DNA of 64,000 bases from Mesorhizobium ciceri WSM4083 (GTDB taxonomy: Bacteria; Pseudomonadota; Alphaproteobacteria; Rhizobiales; Rhizobiaceae): positions 186,001 to 250,000 of the forward strand of contig NZ_JAFG01000004.1 of the NCBI RefSeq assembly GCF_000519305.1. The letters are read 5' to 3'. The notes beneath the pieces are model-generated. The model ran no database searches, was not told where the DNA came from, and saw only the letters and a program-made list of their open reading frames with translations. The position numbers were made by a program, and so were the translations under genes. Positions 1 through 9,527 of this stretch are shown here, piece by piece (within the stretch, counting starts at the first letter, position 1; each line of letters begins with the position of its first letter).

Positions 1-270
1 TCGGCAATCGCCATGATCCGCAAGCTTGGCTTCAAGGTCGCGGGATTTTCGATAAATGGCGACGGCGGCTCTTTGCTTGGCGCCAAGGAGACCGCCCGGC
101 GCATCGCGGCGGCCAAGGATGGCGACGTCATCATCTCGCACATCAACCAGCCGACCCATGCGGCCGGCGAAGGCGTGGTGCAGGGGCTGCTGGCGCTCAA
201 GGCCAAGGGCTTGACCTTTGTGCGGCTCGACGATGCCGAGGGCATCGGCAATAACGGCACGACGGAGTGA
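1..270 (+). CDS. Polysaccharide deacetylase family protein, C-terminal part
   Basis: Only the last 89 residues are in the window; the reading frame is open to the left edge. The sequence ISHINQP followed by a GL..LKAKGLTFVRL ending is the C-terminal strand-helix pattern of NodB-like polysaccharide deacetylases, which remove N- or O-acetyl groups from surface or exported sugars. The metal-binding N-terminal motifs lie outside the window, so activity cannot be judged. The family assignment rests on these C-terminal motifs alone. Confidence 0.7.
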   Translation, partial: SAIAMIRKLGFKVAGFSINGDGGSLLGAKETARRIAAAKDGDVIISHINQPTHAAGEGVVQGLLALKAKGLTFVRLDDAEGIGNNGTTE

Positions 271-309
271 CTGGCCAGCCGAGCGGATCTCGATGCCTTC
301 GGCGTTGGC

Positions 310-699
310 TCAGTCCGGTTTGGCTTCGATCGTGACCTTGCTTGCGTAGAATGCGCCGTGGTTGCGGATTTCAGCCATTTCGTCGAAAGGCCGCTCGTAC
401 GCCCACATGGCGTTCTGGCCGGTCTCGCCGGCAGGCAGCACGCTCCAATAGCTTGCATCGCCCTTGTAGGGGCAATGGGTCGAGTGGTCGGTGCGGCCAA
501 GCTTGCCGAAATCGACGTCGGCGAACGGAATGTAGAAGGCCGCCGGATAGGGGGCCTCGGTCAGCACCTTGGCCTTCGTTGTTGAAGCGATGACCACGTC
601 TCCGGCACGCACGGTAACGGTGCCGGCATAGGGCTCGACAGTGATGATTTTGTCCGGGTTGCGTTGGAAACCGGGTGCGGGGTTGGCGATCTGATCCAT
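310..699 (-). CDS. DUF427 domain-containing protein
   Basis: A 129-residue protein with the DUF427 pattern: an early V.VRAGD..IA strand, an EA.YP..FYIPF.DV segment and the T.CPYKGDASYWS motif, followed by AMWAYERPFDE near the end. Family members are small soluble beta-rich proteins without an established function. The length is normal for a single-domain member. It stands alone, convergent with the deacetylase gene. The ATG is preceded on its strand by an AGGAGAG-like ribosome-binding site. Confidence 0.85.
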   Translation of the reverse strand: MDQIANPAPGFQRNPDKIITVEPYAGTVTVRAGDVVIASTTKAKVLTEAPYPAAFYIPFADVDFGKLGRTDHSTHCPYKGDASYWSVLPAGETGQNAMWAYERPFDEMAEIRNHGAFYASKVTIEAKPD

Positions 700-845
700 G
701 AGGGGCTCTCCTTGCGTCGACTTAAGGTGTGTCGCGCAAGCGCATTGCGCAAGCCGCTATCGCCATCCAACACGCAAAACTTGCCTAGCGAACGCCGATG
801 GATCGCCCCTTGGAATCGTCGAGATACTTGTCGTCAGCGGTCAGG

Positions 846-1202
846 TCAGGCAGCGGCCTTGAACACGTCCATGAGACCGGCATAGGCGGCAGCGATCCCG
901 GCGACCGGGTTGCTGCTTCTCAGGACGGTCTCGACCTTCAGGGAACCGCCGCCGGTAGGCAAGGTGAGCAGCAGGAACTGGCGGTTTCCGCCATCGCCGA
1001 CTGACGCGGCCGCGACGTGCTGGTCCTCGCCCTGGTTCTGGACGCACATCTTGAACAGCAGCGTGCCGCCGACCGCTTCCAGCGCGCCGCCGACAACTTC
1101 AACAAATTCATCTTCGGAAACAGTCTTTGTGTCCGGCACCACATCGGCCAGACTTTCGGCAAGCGTACTCTCGAGAGCCTTGTCGTCGAGCTGCGCGTCC
1201 AT
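846..1202 (-). CDS. Hypothetical acidic protein
   Basis: A 118-residue ORF that I do not recognise. The first half is acidic (LDDKALESTLAESLADVV, SEDEFVEVV). The second half has alternating hydrophobic strands (QFLLLTLPTGGGSLKVETV) and a small-residue helix at the end. There is no signal peptide or membrane segment. It diverges from the acyl-CoA synthetase gene, with 183 bases between the two starts. Its coding character and position in an otherwise empty interval support a real gene; function is unknown. Confidence 0.6.
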   Translation of the reverse strand: MDAQLDDKALESTLAESLADVVPDTKTVSEDEFVEVVGGALEAVGGTLLFKMCVQNQGEDQHVAAASVGDGGNRQFLLLTLPTGGGSLKVETVLRSSNPVAGIAAAYAGLMDVFKAAA

Positions 1203-1385
1203 GCGAACCTCTTTCAGTCGCCAATCGCACCCCTTTGCCCGTTAACGAAACTTAACGCCGACGATGGCCGGATTGTGGCGGTTTTCCACCAATGCGGCGC
1301 TCAGGGGTGCTGGCGGCTGGACAATCCGCCGGTTCGCTCCACAATAGCCCGAAAAGCACAACGCAAAAGCGTGAGGGAGGATCGA

Positions 1386-3014
<1,629 letters not shown>

Positions 3015-3094
3015 CGCGATGTCGCATGTTTCGGCTTCATGCCATCGCAAAAAGGCACTAAGTCTCCGTTCGGGTTGGGGCAGCACGGAAAACG

Positions 3095-3880
3095 ATGGTT
3101 AGCATTCCTGAACGGCAAACGTCGAAGGCGGCCGGCTGGTCGCGGCGCACGGCCGCTTTTTCGTTGGTGCTGCTGCTGACGGTCTTTGTGGGCCATCGCT
3201 TCGATCTCGTCGAAACACCTGTCTTTCTGTGGGTGCTCGGCATTGTCGCGCTGCTGGCGGCGATGGCGCTGTTGTTTGCCGGGTTTGCCTTTTCGCGGCT
3301 GTGGAATTTCGGCGACCGCGGCGGCCGCGACCTGACGGTCGGCGCGCTGCTGGCACTGCTGGTGCTCGCACCCTACGGCGTCGCCGCCTACTGGGCGACG
3401 ATCTATCCGCCGCTCAGGGATATCTCGACGGATTTCGACGAACCGCCGGCGCTCGACGTGAGCGACCGGACGAAGGACATGAACGTGCTTGCGCCGTCGA
3501 CGCCTGGTGAACAGCGGCTGCAGGCCGATAGCTATCCGCTGGTCAGCGCACGCAGCTACGACCTGCCGTTCGAGACTGTCGTCAATGCCGTCGAAACCGT
3601 ACTCGACCGGCGCGACTGGGAGCTGTCGGAGCCCTATCCCGATCTCGCCGGGCAAAGCGAGGTGACCATCACCGCCGTCGCCAAGGGCTTCGTGATCGGC
3701 CTTCCCGCCGATGTGGCGATCCGCGTGACGGACGATGGCGACACGGTCATCGTCGATATGCGGTCGGCATCCCGCTACGGCCGCTACGACCTTGGCGACA
3801 ATGCCGCGCGCATCACCGAATTCCTGGCGGAGCTCGACCAGGAAGTCGCCGGTCAGGTCGGCGCCGCGCCAGCCGAATAA
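3095..3880 (+). CDS. DUF1499 family membrane protein
   Basis: 261 residues. Three hydrophobic helices occupy roughly residues 20-40, 43-67 and 78-101. They are followed by a soluble domain with the DUF1499 pattern (W.L....P, T.IEA.A....GF..D..IR, S.SR.G.YDLG..A.RI). The family is membrane-anchored, with the soluble domain probably outside the cytoplasmic membrane. No activity is established. It lies 80 bases after the acyl-CoA synthetase on the same strand and may be co-transcribed. Confidence 0.8.
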   Translation: MVSIPERQTSKAAGWSRRTAAFSLVLLLTVFVGHRFDLVETPVFLWVLGIVALLAAMALLFAGFAFSRLWNFGDRGGRDLTVGALLALLVLAPYGVAAYWATIYPPLRDISTDFDEPPALDVSDRTKDMNVLAPSTPGEQRLQADSYPLVSARSYDLPFETVVNAVETVLDRRDWELSEPYPDLAGQSEVTITAVAKGFVIGLPADVAIRVTDDGDTVIVDMRSASRYGRYDLGDNAARITEFLAELDQEVAGQVGAAPAE

Positions 3881-3912
3881 GGCTTCGGCACTTGGCAGCG
3901 GTCCAGGTTGGC

Positions 3913-4821
3913 CTATCCGGCCGGCGTGAAAATGCCGTCGATGGCCGGTGCGGCATCGGTCACAACCAGGCCCCGCGCCGTCAGATCCTCGAGATGGGCA
4001 AGCACCGACAATCCGGCGGCGCCATGCAGCCGCGGGTCGGTGTCCCTGTAGATCGCCTTGACCATGTCCACGATCGTCCGGTCCCCCTCTTTGACCCGCT
4101 CCAGAATGGCGCGCTCGCGCATCTTGCGATGCGTCTTCAACCCGCGCATGAAAGCGCGCGGTGCTGTCACCGGCCCGCCATGTCCTGGCAACAGCAAGCG
4201 GTCCCCGCGTTCGATCAAGCGGTCCAGCGAGGCCATGTAGTCGGCCATCGCCCCGTCCGGCGGGGCGACGATGGAGGTTGCCCAGGCCATGACATGATCG
4301 GCCGAAAACAGGATGCCGGTTCCCTGCAGCGCGAACGCCGCATGATTGGCGGTGTGGCCCGGGGTCAGAACCGTCCTGATCGACCAGCCGTCGCCGTCGA
4401 CCACCTCGCCGTCGGGCAGGGCGACATCAGGGACGAAAGCCGTGTCGGCACTGGCATCGAGCGCATTGGTCTCGCCGATATGCAGGGCTCTTGCCGGCCG
4501 GTGCGGCCCTTCTGCCAGCACGAGGGCGCCGGTGCGCTCTTTCAGCCGGGCCGCCAGCGGGGAGTGGTCGCGATGCGTGTGGCTGACGAAGATATGGCTG
4601 ACCGGCCGGCCTGCGATCACCTTGAGCAGGGTCCGTAGATGCGCCTCGTCATCCGGCCCCGGATCGATCACCGCCAGCGTATCGCGGCCAACAATGTAGC
4701 TGTTGGTGCCGTGAAAGGTGAAGGGGCTTGGATTGCGAGCCGTGATGCGCTGGACATCGGGGGCGACGCTCGCCCCCTGGCCATAGAGGGGGTCGAAGCC
4801 GGTATCGAATTTCAGTGCCAT
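3913..4821 (-). CDS. Metallo-beta-lactamase-fold hydrolase (glyoxalase II / LACTB2-like)
   Basis: 302 residues. The metal site is complete: HTHRDH near residue 85, GHTANH, FSADHVM and LLPGHGGP. The C-terminal part (THRKMRERAILE, then LSVLAHLEDLTARGLV) is the small winged-helix-like domain typical of the LACTB2 / glyoxalase II group, which hydrolyses thioesters or acts as an RNase. The frame runs open upstream to 5241, but that region is antisense to bioY, and MALKFDTGFDP at 4821 is the family-type start. It is divergent from bioY. Confidence 0.85.
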   Translation of the reverse strand: MALKFDTGFDPLYGQGASVAPDVQRITARNPSPFTFHGTNSYIVGRDTLAVIDPGPDDEAHLRTLLKVIAGRPVSHIFVSHTHRDHSPLAARLKERTGALVLAEGPHRPARALHIGETNALDASADTAFVPDVALPDGEVVDGDGWSIRTVLTPGHTANHAAFALQGTGILFSADHVMAWATSIVAPPDGAMADYMASLDRLIERGDRLLLPGHGGPVTAPRAFMRGLKTHRKMRERAILERVKEGDRTIVDMVKAIYRDTDPRLHGAAGLSVLAHLEDLTARGLVVTDAAPAIDGIFTPAG

Positions 4822-4864
4822 GGCGGATGCATCGGTGCCTTGTTTCGGGAAACGGCAAAACCGA

Positions 4865-4893
4865 TTGCCGCATAACACGCAAGCCAATATAGG
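4865..4893 (+). promoter_or_regulatory. Candidate promoter of bioY
   Basis: TTGCCG at 4865-4870 and TATAGG at 4888-4893 are separated by 17 bases, in the 124-base interval between the divergent hydrolase and bioY starts. This is a by-eye sigma-70-like match only. I looked for a BioR-type TTATnnATAA palindrome here and did not find a convincing one. Confidence 0.3.
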
Positions 4894-4945
4894 AGGATGT
4901 GACGCCGCGAACATCGGAGTGCGGCAACCGGATTGGGGAAATACC

Positions 4946-5536
4946 ATGGCAATTGCAACTACGATGCGTCCGCTTGTTTCTCTGGCTCTGCCGCAAAATG
5001 GCGCGGCACGGCTGGCAACGCAGCTTTTCCTGGCCATCGCCGGAACGCTTGTGCTGACACTGTCGGCCAAGACCAAGGTGATGCTCGGGCCAGTCGATAT
5101 TTCGATGCAGACGCTGGCCGTGCTGCTGATCGCCGCCGCCTTCGGCATGCGTCTCGGCGTCGCTACCCTGCTGCTGTACATGGCCGAGGGCGCCATGGGC
5201 TTCCCCGTCTTCCAGAGCACGCCTGAAAAGGGTCTCGGCATTGCCTACATGCTCGGCTCGACCGGCGGCTATCTCGCCGGCTTCGTGGTCATGGCGGCAA
5301 TTGTCGGCTGGGCGGCGGATCGCGGCTGGGACCGCCATCCGATCAAGCTTTTCAACGCCATGCTGGTTGGCGAAGTCGTCATGATGGCGATGGGCTTTGC
5401 CTGGCTGGCGCTGCTCATCGGTCCGGAAAAGTCGTGGCAGTTCGGCGTCGTGCCGTTCATCGTCGGCGACCTGATCAAGGTGGCTCTCGCGGCAAGCCTG
5501 GTGCCGGCCGTCTGGACGCTGCTGAAGCGCGGCTGA
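4946..5536 (+). CDS. bioY: Biotin transporter BioY
   Basis: 196 residues, almost entirely hydrophobic with about six membrane helices, the normal size of the biotin-specific S component of ECF transporters. The family pattern (VDISMQTLAVLL, then EGAMGFPVF, STGGYLAGF) is clear. BioM and BioN are not adjacent; solitary BioY proteins are known to transport biotin alone or to use ECF modules encoded elsewhere. The ATG at 4946 was chosen because upstream codons lack family similarity. A GGGGAA stretch sits just upstream as the ribosome-binding site. Confidence 0.9.
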   Translation: MAIATTMRPLVSLALPQNGAARLATQLFLAIAGTLVLTLSAKTKVMLGPVDISMQTLAVLLIAAAFGMRLGVATLLLYMAEGAMGFPVFQSTPEKGLGIAYMLGSTGGYLAGFVVMAAIVGWAADRGWDRHPIKLFNAMLVGEVVMMAMGFAWLALLIGPEKSWQFGVVPFIVGDLIKVALAASLVPAVWTLLKRG

Positions 5537-6033
5537 AACTCGCGATCGAGGACACGGCCAGGGGCAATCAAACCCCTGGCTGGAGCGGCGTGACTGGCGG
5601 ATTTCGGCCTGATGCCGCCAAGTAGTATCACTCAGGTTTCCGGAAACGGCTTCGGAAACAGCACGTCCATCGTGCACGAGGTGCTGCCTTGAGGCGGCGA
5701 ACAACCCGCGCGCTATGCCTGCGATGCGCTTGAACGCGAAGGAACTGAACGTTGCCGCCGTGTCGCAACTTACAGTCCGGTTGAAAGACGATCGCCATCC
5801 GCCCCTTTGGCCAGCCATACTGGCAAGGCTGCAGGTACGGTTATGGGCCGCCCTTCATTTGCTGGCCAAGGAACATTTTGCAGCAATCCGAAGCTGTTCC
5901 TGCCTGAAAGGCGTGAGCTCGACAGAAGCAAGTTATCACGAGGTCGCCGTCACGCCGACGCCAGGATGCGGCAAGAAAGGCTTGCCATGTCGAGGCTTTT
6001 GGAGTAGAACATACCATGAACAAAGAGGTGGCT
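5537..6033. other. 497-base intergenic region
   Basis: Apart from the hairpin at 5557-5580 I see no supported gene, repeat or RNA here. Short ORFs on both strands lack family patterns, plausible starts or consistent codon use. Confidence 0.5.
5557..5580 (+). terminator. Hairpin downstream of bioY
   Basis: A perfect 8-base-pair stem (GCCAGGGG / CCCCTGGC) with an 8-base loop, 20 bases after the bioY stop. There is no T-run after it, so it may be a processing or attenuating hairpin rather than a full intrinsic terminator. Confidence 0.45.
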
Positions 6034-6378
6034 ATGAGACTGTCCGGAAAACTCGACTACCTGGAAATGCCGGCTACGGGCGGGACGCTGGACCGGCTGA
6101 AGGCCTTCTACAGTGCCGCCTTTGCCTGGTCGTTCACTGACTATGGGCCGACCTATTCGGCCTTTGCCGAAGGCCTGGACGGGGGTTTTCAGGCCGACGC
6201 CGCCGAAGCGCCATCAAAGCCGCTGCCGGTGCTCTACAGCAGGGATCTGGAGGCGACCCTCGACGCTGTCGAAAACGCCGGCGGCACGGTCGTCAAGCCG
6301 ATCTTCGCGTTCCCTGGCGGCCGCCGTTTCCACTTTGCCGATCCGGCCGGCAACGAGATGGCGGTGTGGTCCGAATAG
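6034..6378 (+). CDS. VOC family (glyoxalase-like) protein
   Basis: 114 residues with the single-domain VOC pattern: LDYLEMPATD-like first strand, FYSAAFAWSFTDYG, the paired strand LPVLYSRDLEATLDAVENAGG, and FAFPGGRRFHFADPAGNEMAVW at the end. Members bind a divalent metal or small ligands, and many are resistance or isomerase proteins; the substrate is not predictable here. An in-frame ATG at 6016 exists, but the ATG at 6034 follows GAGG at good spacing and begins at the conserved fold. Confidence 0.85.
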   Translation: MRLSGKLDYLEMPATGGTLDRLKAFYSAAFAWSFTDYGPTYSAFAEGLDGGFQADAAEAPSKPLPVLYSRDLEATLDAVENAGGTVVKPIFAFPGGRRFHFADPAGNEMAVWSE

Positions 6379-6504
6379 CCAGCCCGTGCCATCTGGCGGC
6401 GTTGCTTTTGCTGCCCAAACAGGCGTTCTCACCACCCTTCATGGGCATTGTGCTTTTCGGCTGCTCTGCTAATAACGCGCCGCACAAGCGACTCTGACGG
6501 CAAT

Positions 6505-6579
6505 TGGGGCGTCGCCAAGTGGTAAGGCATCGGTTTTTGGTACCGACATTCCCAGGTTCGAATCCTGGCGCCCCAGCCA
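6505..6579 (+). tRNA. tRNA-Gln (TTG anticodon)
   Basis: A cloverleaf can be drawn. The acceptor stem is TGGGGCG with CGCCCCA, the anticodon stem TCGGT/ACCGA encloses the loop TTTTGGT with anticodon TTG, and the T arm carries GGTTCGAATCC. A discriminator G and an encoded CCA finish the gene. The U-A first pair is typical of bacterial tRNA-Gln. It reads CAA codons. No duplicated 3' end that would mark an integrated element was seen in the window. Confidence 0.96.
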
Positions 6580-6721
6580 ATCACTTTTTTCTGGTGATGG
6601 CAGCGCGGTTGCCCACAGCACAGGCATGCCGGTGTCGTTGCAGACCAGCCTGGTGCCGTTCTCCTCCGGTGGGAGGTCGTACTCGACCAATCAGTCCATT
6701 CCAACCCGCGCCGCTTTCTGC

Positions 6722-7048
6722 TTGAATGACCCTCGACGTCCCGCAACGGAGCATCGGCCTATCTCAAACGATCCCTTCGCTTCCTTGCAGCAACGGTTCC
6801 TTGCCCGGTGTGCGGATCGGCTCGTGGAGTTGAAGGCCGCCCGTGAGAGGAGGGCTGTGCCCGGCAGCAGTTCCGGCGATACGCTGATCGGGATCGCTCA
6901 CTCGCTGGCGGGTGGGGCCGGAACGTTCGGCTTTCCGGATATCAGCGTGCGAGCGTCCGAGCTTGAGACGTTGCTGATCGAGCGGTCGGATGTCGCACAT
7001 ACTGCGCTCGATGCGCTTATTGCGGAGATCGAGCGGACGCTGAAGTGA
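6722..7048 (+). CDS. Hpt-domain histidine phosphotransfer protein
   Basis: About 108 residues. The phosphotransfer helix contains IAHSLAGGAGTFGF, with the likely phosphorylated His near residue 60, preceded by FLARCADRLVELKAAR and followed by SVRASELETLL, the normal four-helix Hpt pattern. It converges on the glycosyltransferase at the end of a kinase/receiver locus and is the obvious candidate to shuttle phosphate between the hybrid kinase at 12312-14753 and the free receivers. The start is uncertain: TTG at 6722 is used because the in-frame ATG at 6626 adds a non-conserved tail close to the tRNA. Confidence 0.75.
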   Translation: MNDPRRPATEHRPISNDPFASLQQRFLARCADRLVELKAARERRAVPGSSSGDTLIGIAHSLAGGAGTFGFPDISVRASELETLLIERSDVAHTALDALIAEIERTLK

Positions 7049-7052
7049 CTCA

Positions 7053-7076
7053 ACCGAAGAGGCTCACTTCTTCGGT
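7053..7076. terminator. Bidirectional hairpin between Hpt gene and glycosyltransferase gene
   Basis: A perfect 8-base-pair stem (ACCGAAGA / TCTTCGGT) with an 8-base loop lies between the convergent genes. The stop codon of the glycosyltransferase is inside the loop. Confidence 0.5.
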
Positions 7077-8488
7077 CCAGTCAGGCCGGTCCTGGTCATC
7101 TCGCCCCAGCTCTGGTCGGCGCGCAGATACTGCCACCAGCCCTTCACGCGCCATAAATTGTTGAGCTGGCGGTAGCCGAAATTCTCGATCACCGCCACGG
7201 CCGTGAGCACGGCAAGGTCCCGCGCGCGCGGAAAACGCTGAAGCTCGGCTTCTTCGAGAACCAGCGAACACACGCTCACGCAAACGCCGTAGGTGAAAAC
7301 TAGCGACGTGAATGCCAAGAGATATTCGGTCGACAGGATGCCGAGTAGCCAAAAGGCCGGGATCAGCACATAGCCCAGCACCTCCGATATCGGCCCAAGC
7401 ACATCGACAATCAGTATGTGGCCAAATCCGAGGAAGCCGACCCGCCCATAGCGGGGGTTGAAGAGCATGGAGCGGTAGCGAAAGAAGCACTCGAGCGCAC
7501 CGCGCTGCCAGCGCGTGCGTTGCCTGGCCAGAACGCGCAGTGACTCGGGCGCTTCTGTCCAGCACACCGGCTCCGGAATGAACTGGATGCGGTATTTGCG
7601 TTTGGTGTCCATCATGTGGCGATGCAGCTTGATCACAAGGTCCATGTCCTCGCCCATCGATCCCTTGGTGAAGCCGCCAACCGCCACCACTTCGGCGCGG
7701 CGGAACACGCCGAAGGCGCCGGACACCAGCATCAACGTGTTGATGCGGCTCCAGGCCAGCCGTGCCATAAGGAAGGCCCGCAGATATTCGACCACTTGGA
7801 ACAGTGCCAGTAACCGGCTGGGCAGGCGGATCTCGCGCACCCTGCCCCCTTCGATCCTCGATCCGTTGGCGATGCGGATCGTGCCGCCGACGGCGATGGT
7901 GCGCTCGGGATCGTCGATGAAGGGCTGTGCTGCGCGCATCAGCGCATCGGGCTCGAGGATGGAGTCGCCGTCGATCACACAAAAGAGAGGCGCGCGGCAG
8001 ACATTGACGCCGGCATTCTGGGCATCAGCCTTGCCGCCATTTTCCTTGTCGACCACGAACAGCCGTTCTGTCATCCGCGAGGAATAGAGGCCGCGGATCG
8101 GCTTGTGCGTCAGGGCCTCCTCATAGGGCCGGTGGAATTTCACCAGCTTGAAGCCTTCGATAAGGCGCTGCAGAGTCTGATCCTTCGAGCCGTCGTTGAT
8201 GACGATCACCTCGAAATTCGGATATTCAAGCGCCAGCATCGAGTGCACGCTCTCGACTACGTTCACTTCCTCATTATAGGCGGGTACCAGCAGCGCTATT
8301 GGCGGCGCAACGTCCCCATAGCGGTGCCACAGCAGCGCCGAACGCGCGACTGGCGGGCGCTTGGACAGCGCGTAGGCGGCAATGATAAGCTGCAGCAGGT
8401 ATACCGCCGTCTGCGCCAGCCCTGCCCCAATGATGAACCAGGACAGGATGGAGGCACCCAGGACGATCTCTTGGCTCCAGTCGAACAT
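7064..8488 (-). CDS. Processive family 2 glycosyltransferase (polysaccharide synthase, BcsA/PgaC-like)
   Basis: 474 residues. Two hydrophobic segments come first (about residues 8-42). The GT2 domain follows: ALLVPAYNEE, VIVINDGSKDQT, the DGDS metal/UDP motif, the acid pair in GEDMD and the processivity motif QRTRW. Further membrane helices end the protein. This is the architecture of synthases that polymerise a beta-linked glycan and push it across the inner membrane. No PilZ domain is present, so it is not a canonical cellulose synthase. Its ATG overlaps the stop of the HEAT gene by one base (TGATG), so the two are translationally coupled. The polymer is unknown. Confidence 0.88.
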   Translation of the reverse strand: MFDWSQEIVLGASILSWFIIGAGLAQTAVYLLQLIIAAYALSKRPPVARSALLWHRYGDVAPPIALLVPAYNEEVNVVESVHSMLALEYPNFEVIVINDGSKDQTLQRLIEGFKLVKFHRPYEEALTHKPIRGLYSSRMTERLFVVDKENGGKADAQNAGVNVCRAPLFCVIDGDSILEPDALMRAAQPFIDDPERTIAVGGTIRIANGSRIEGGRVREIRLPSRLLALFQVVEYLRAFLMARLAWSRINTLMLVSGAFGVFRRAEVVAVGGFTKGSMGEDMDLVIKLHRHMMDTKRKYRIQFIPEPVCWTEAPESLRVLARQRTRWQRGALECFFRYRSMLFNPRYGRVGFLGFGHILIVDVLGPISEVLGYVLIPAFWLLGILSTEYLLAFTSLVFTYGVCVSVCSLVLEEAELQRFPRARDLAVLTAVAVIENFGYRQLNNLWRVKGWWQYLRADQSWGEMTRTGLTGPKK

Positions 8489-9525
8489 CAGGCGGCCGGC
8501 CCCTCGGCAAGGATCAGCGAGGCCGTGCGCTGCCTGCGCGAGACGTCGCTGGCGGCGATCTCGCGCAGCACCTGCTCTCCTTTCTGGCCGAACGAGCGGA
8601 GCGCGTTGGCAGCGGCATAGCGCACAGTCCATGCCTCGTCGTCCATAAGCTGCGCGAGGGGCGCGGCGAGTTCAGACAGGCCGAGGCGGCCCGCCGCATC
8701 GGCAGCGTCGGCGCGTACATCCCAACCGCCATTTTCCATCGCCTTGATCAGGATGGCCGGCGCATTGGCATGTCCGGTCAGACCGAGTGCCCGCAATGCG
8801 GCTGCGGCAACCTCCGATGACGGATCGCCGGCCGCGCGGGCAAAGAACTCGCCGAATTGGAAGCCGCCGGCGCGGGCAAGGGCATCGATCGCAGCCGCCC
8901 TGATGAAAGGCACCGCGTCCTGACGTCCGGCGTAATCCCTGAGCTCGTCGAACCGCTTTGGTGGAAAGCGCCTGAAAAGCTCGATCAGGCGTCGCGAGCG
9001 CTGCCCCGCCACGCCGATCTTGCGCAGCGTTACGACCAGCGGCGGCAAGGCGCCAATATCACACAGCGCGATGGCGACGGCGATCCTGACCTCGCGCGAG
9101 CGGTCGCGATCGAGCGCCGAAAGCAGGTTTGCCACCGCGTTTTCCGAACGCAACGCCGCCAGCATCTCGGCCGCGTGGATGCGTTCGGCACCGTTGCCTT
9201 TTTCAAGCTGGGTGCCGACAAGGGTCGGCAGGCCACATTCATTGAAGGCTGAAAGGAGCTCGTCGTGCTCCTCGCCGCGCAACAGCGAAATAAACTCGAA
9301 GCCGGCATCGATCGCCACCCTCGCCGGTACCGCAAGCAGCGCCGTCTTCAATGCCTCGCGATCCCGATTTTCGGTGAAGGCGATCAGCGCCGTCAGAAGA
9401 AGGCGCCGCTGATCGGCGCCCGCCGTCCCCCGGCGCTCCTGCAATACCCGACGCACGATCAGCAGAAGCATGATCGCCAGGGAAAGGGCACTGAGCAGGA
9501 TGGATAGGTGCCAGATGTACAACAT
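8488..9525 (-). CDS. Membrane-anchored HEAT-repeat protein
   Basis: 345 residues. An N-terminal hydrophobic helix (about residues 5-25) is followed by a long run of helical repeats with HEAT signatures such as A..ALGLTGHANAPAIL, DVRADAADAAGRLG and TVRYAAANALRSFG. HEAT arrays act as protein-binding scaffolds. It lies between an outer-membrane barrel gene (2 bases upstream) and the polysaccharide synthase (1-base overlap). A periplasm- or membrane-facing linker between the two, or a partner of the synthase, is a reasonable inference. No catalytic motif is visible. Confidence 0.8.
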   Translation of the reverse strand: MLYIWHLSILLSALSLAIMLLLIVRRVLQERRGTAGADQRRLLLTALIAFTENRDREALKTALLAVPARVAIDAGFEFISLLRGEEHDELLSAFNECGLPTLVGTQLEKGNGAERIHAAEMLAALRSENAVANLLSALDRDRSREVRIAVAIALCDIGALPPLVVTLRKIGVAGQRSRRLIELFRRFPPKRFDELRDYAGRQDAVPFIRAAAIDALARAGGFQFGEFFARAAGDPSSEVAAAALRALGLTGHANAPAILIKAMENGGWDVRADAADAAGRLGLSELAAPLAQLMDDEAWTVRYAAANALRSFGQKGEQVLREIAASDVSRRQRTASLILAEGPAA

Positions 9526-9527
9526 GA

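Noticed and set aside
1017..1385. N-terminal extension of the acyl-CoA synthetase frame
   Set aside because: Antisense to the 118-residue ORF and without similarity; the conserved start is at 1386.
4822..4945. BioR operator upstream of bioY
   Set aside because: Looked for a TTATnnATAA-type palindrome; only a loose promoter-like match is present.
5841..6023. Short minus-strand ORF in the 5.5-6.0 kb gap
   Set aside because: No family similarity or membrane/signal pattern; not distinguishable from random open frame.
6293..6690. Minus-strand ORFs crossing the tRNA (GAPGFEPGN- and LGRQDSNLG-type peptides)
   Set aside because: These peptides are the well-known translation of tRNA antisense DNA and are spurious.
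6505..7048. tRNA-Gln as attachment site of an integrated element
   Set aside because: No integrase gene and no repeat of the tRNA 3' end are seen in the following sequence.
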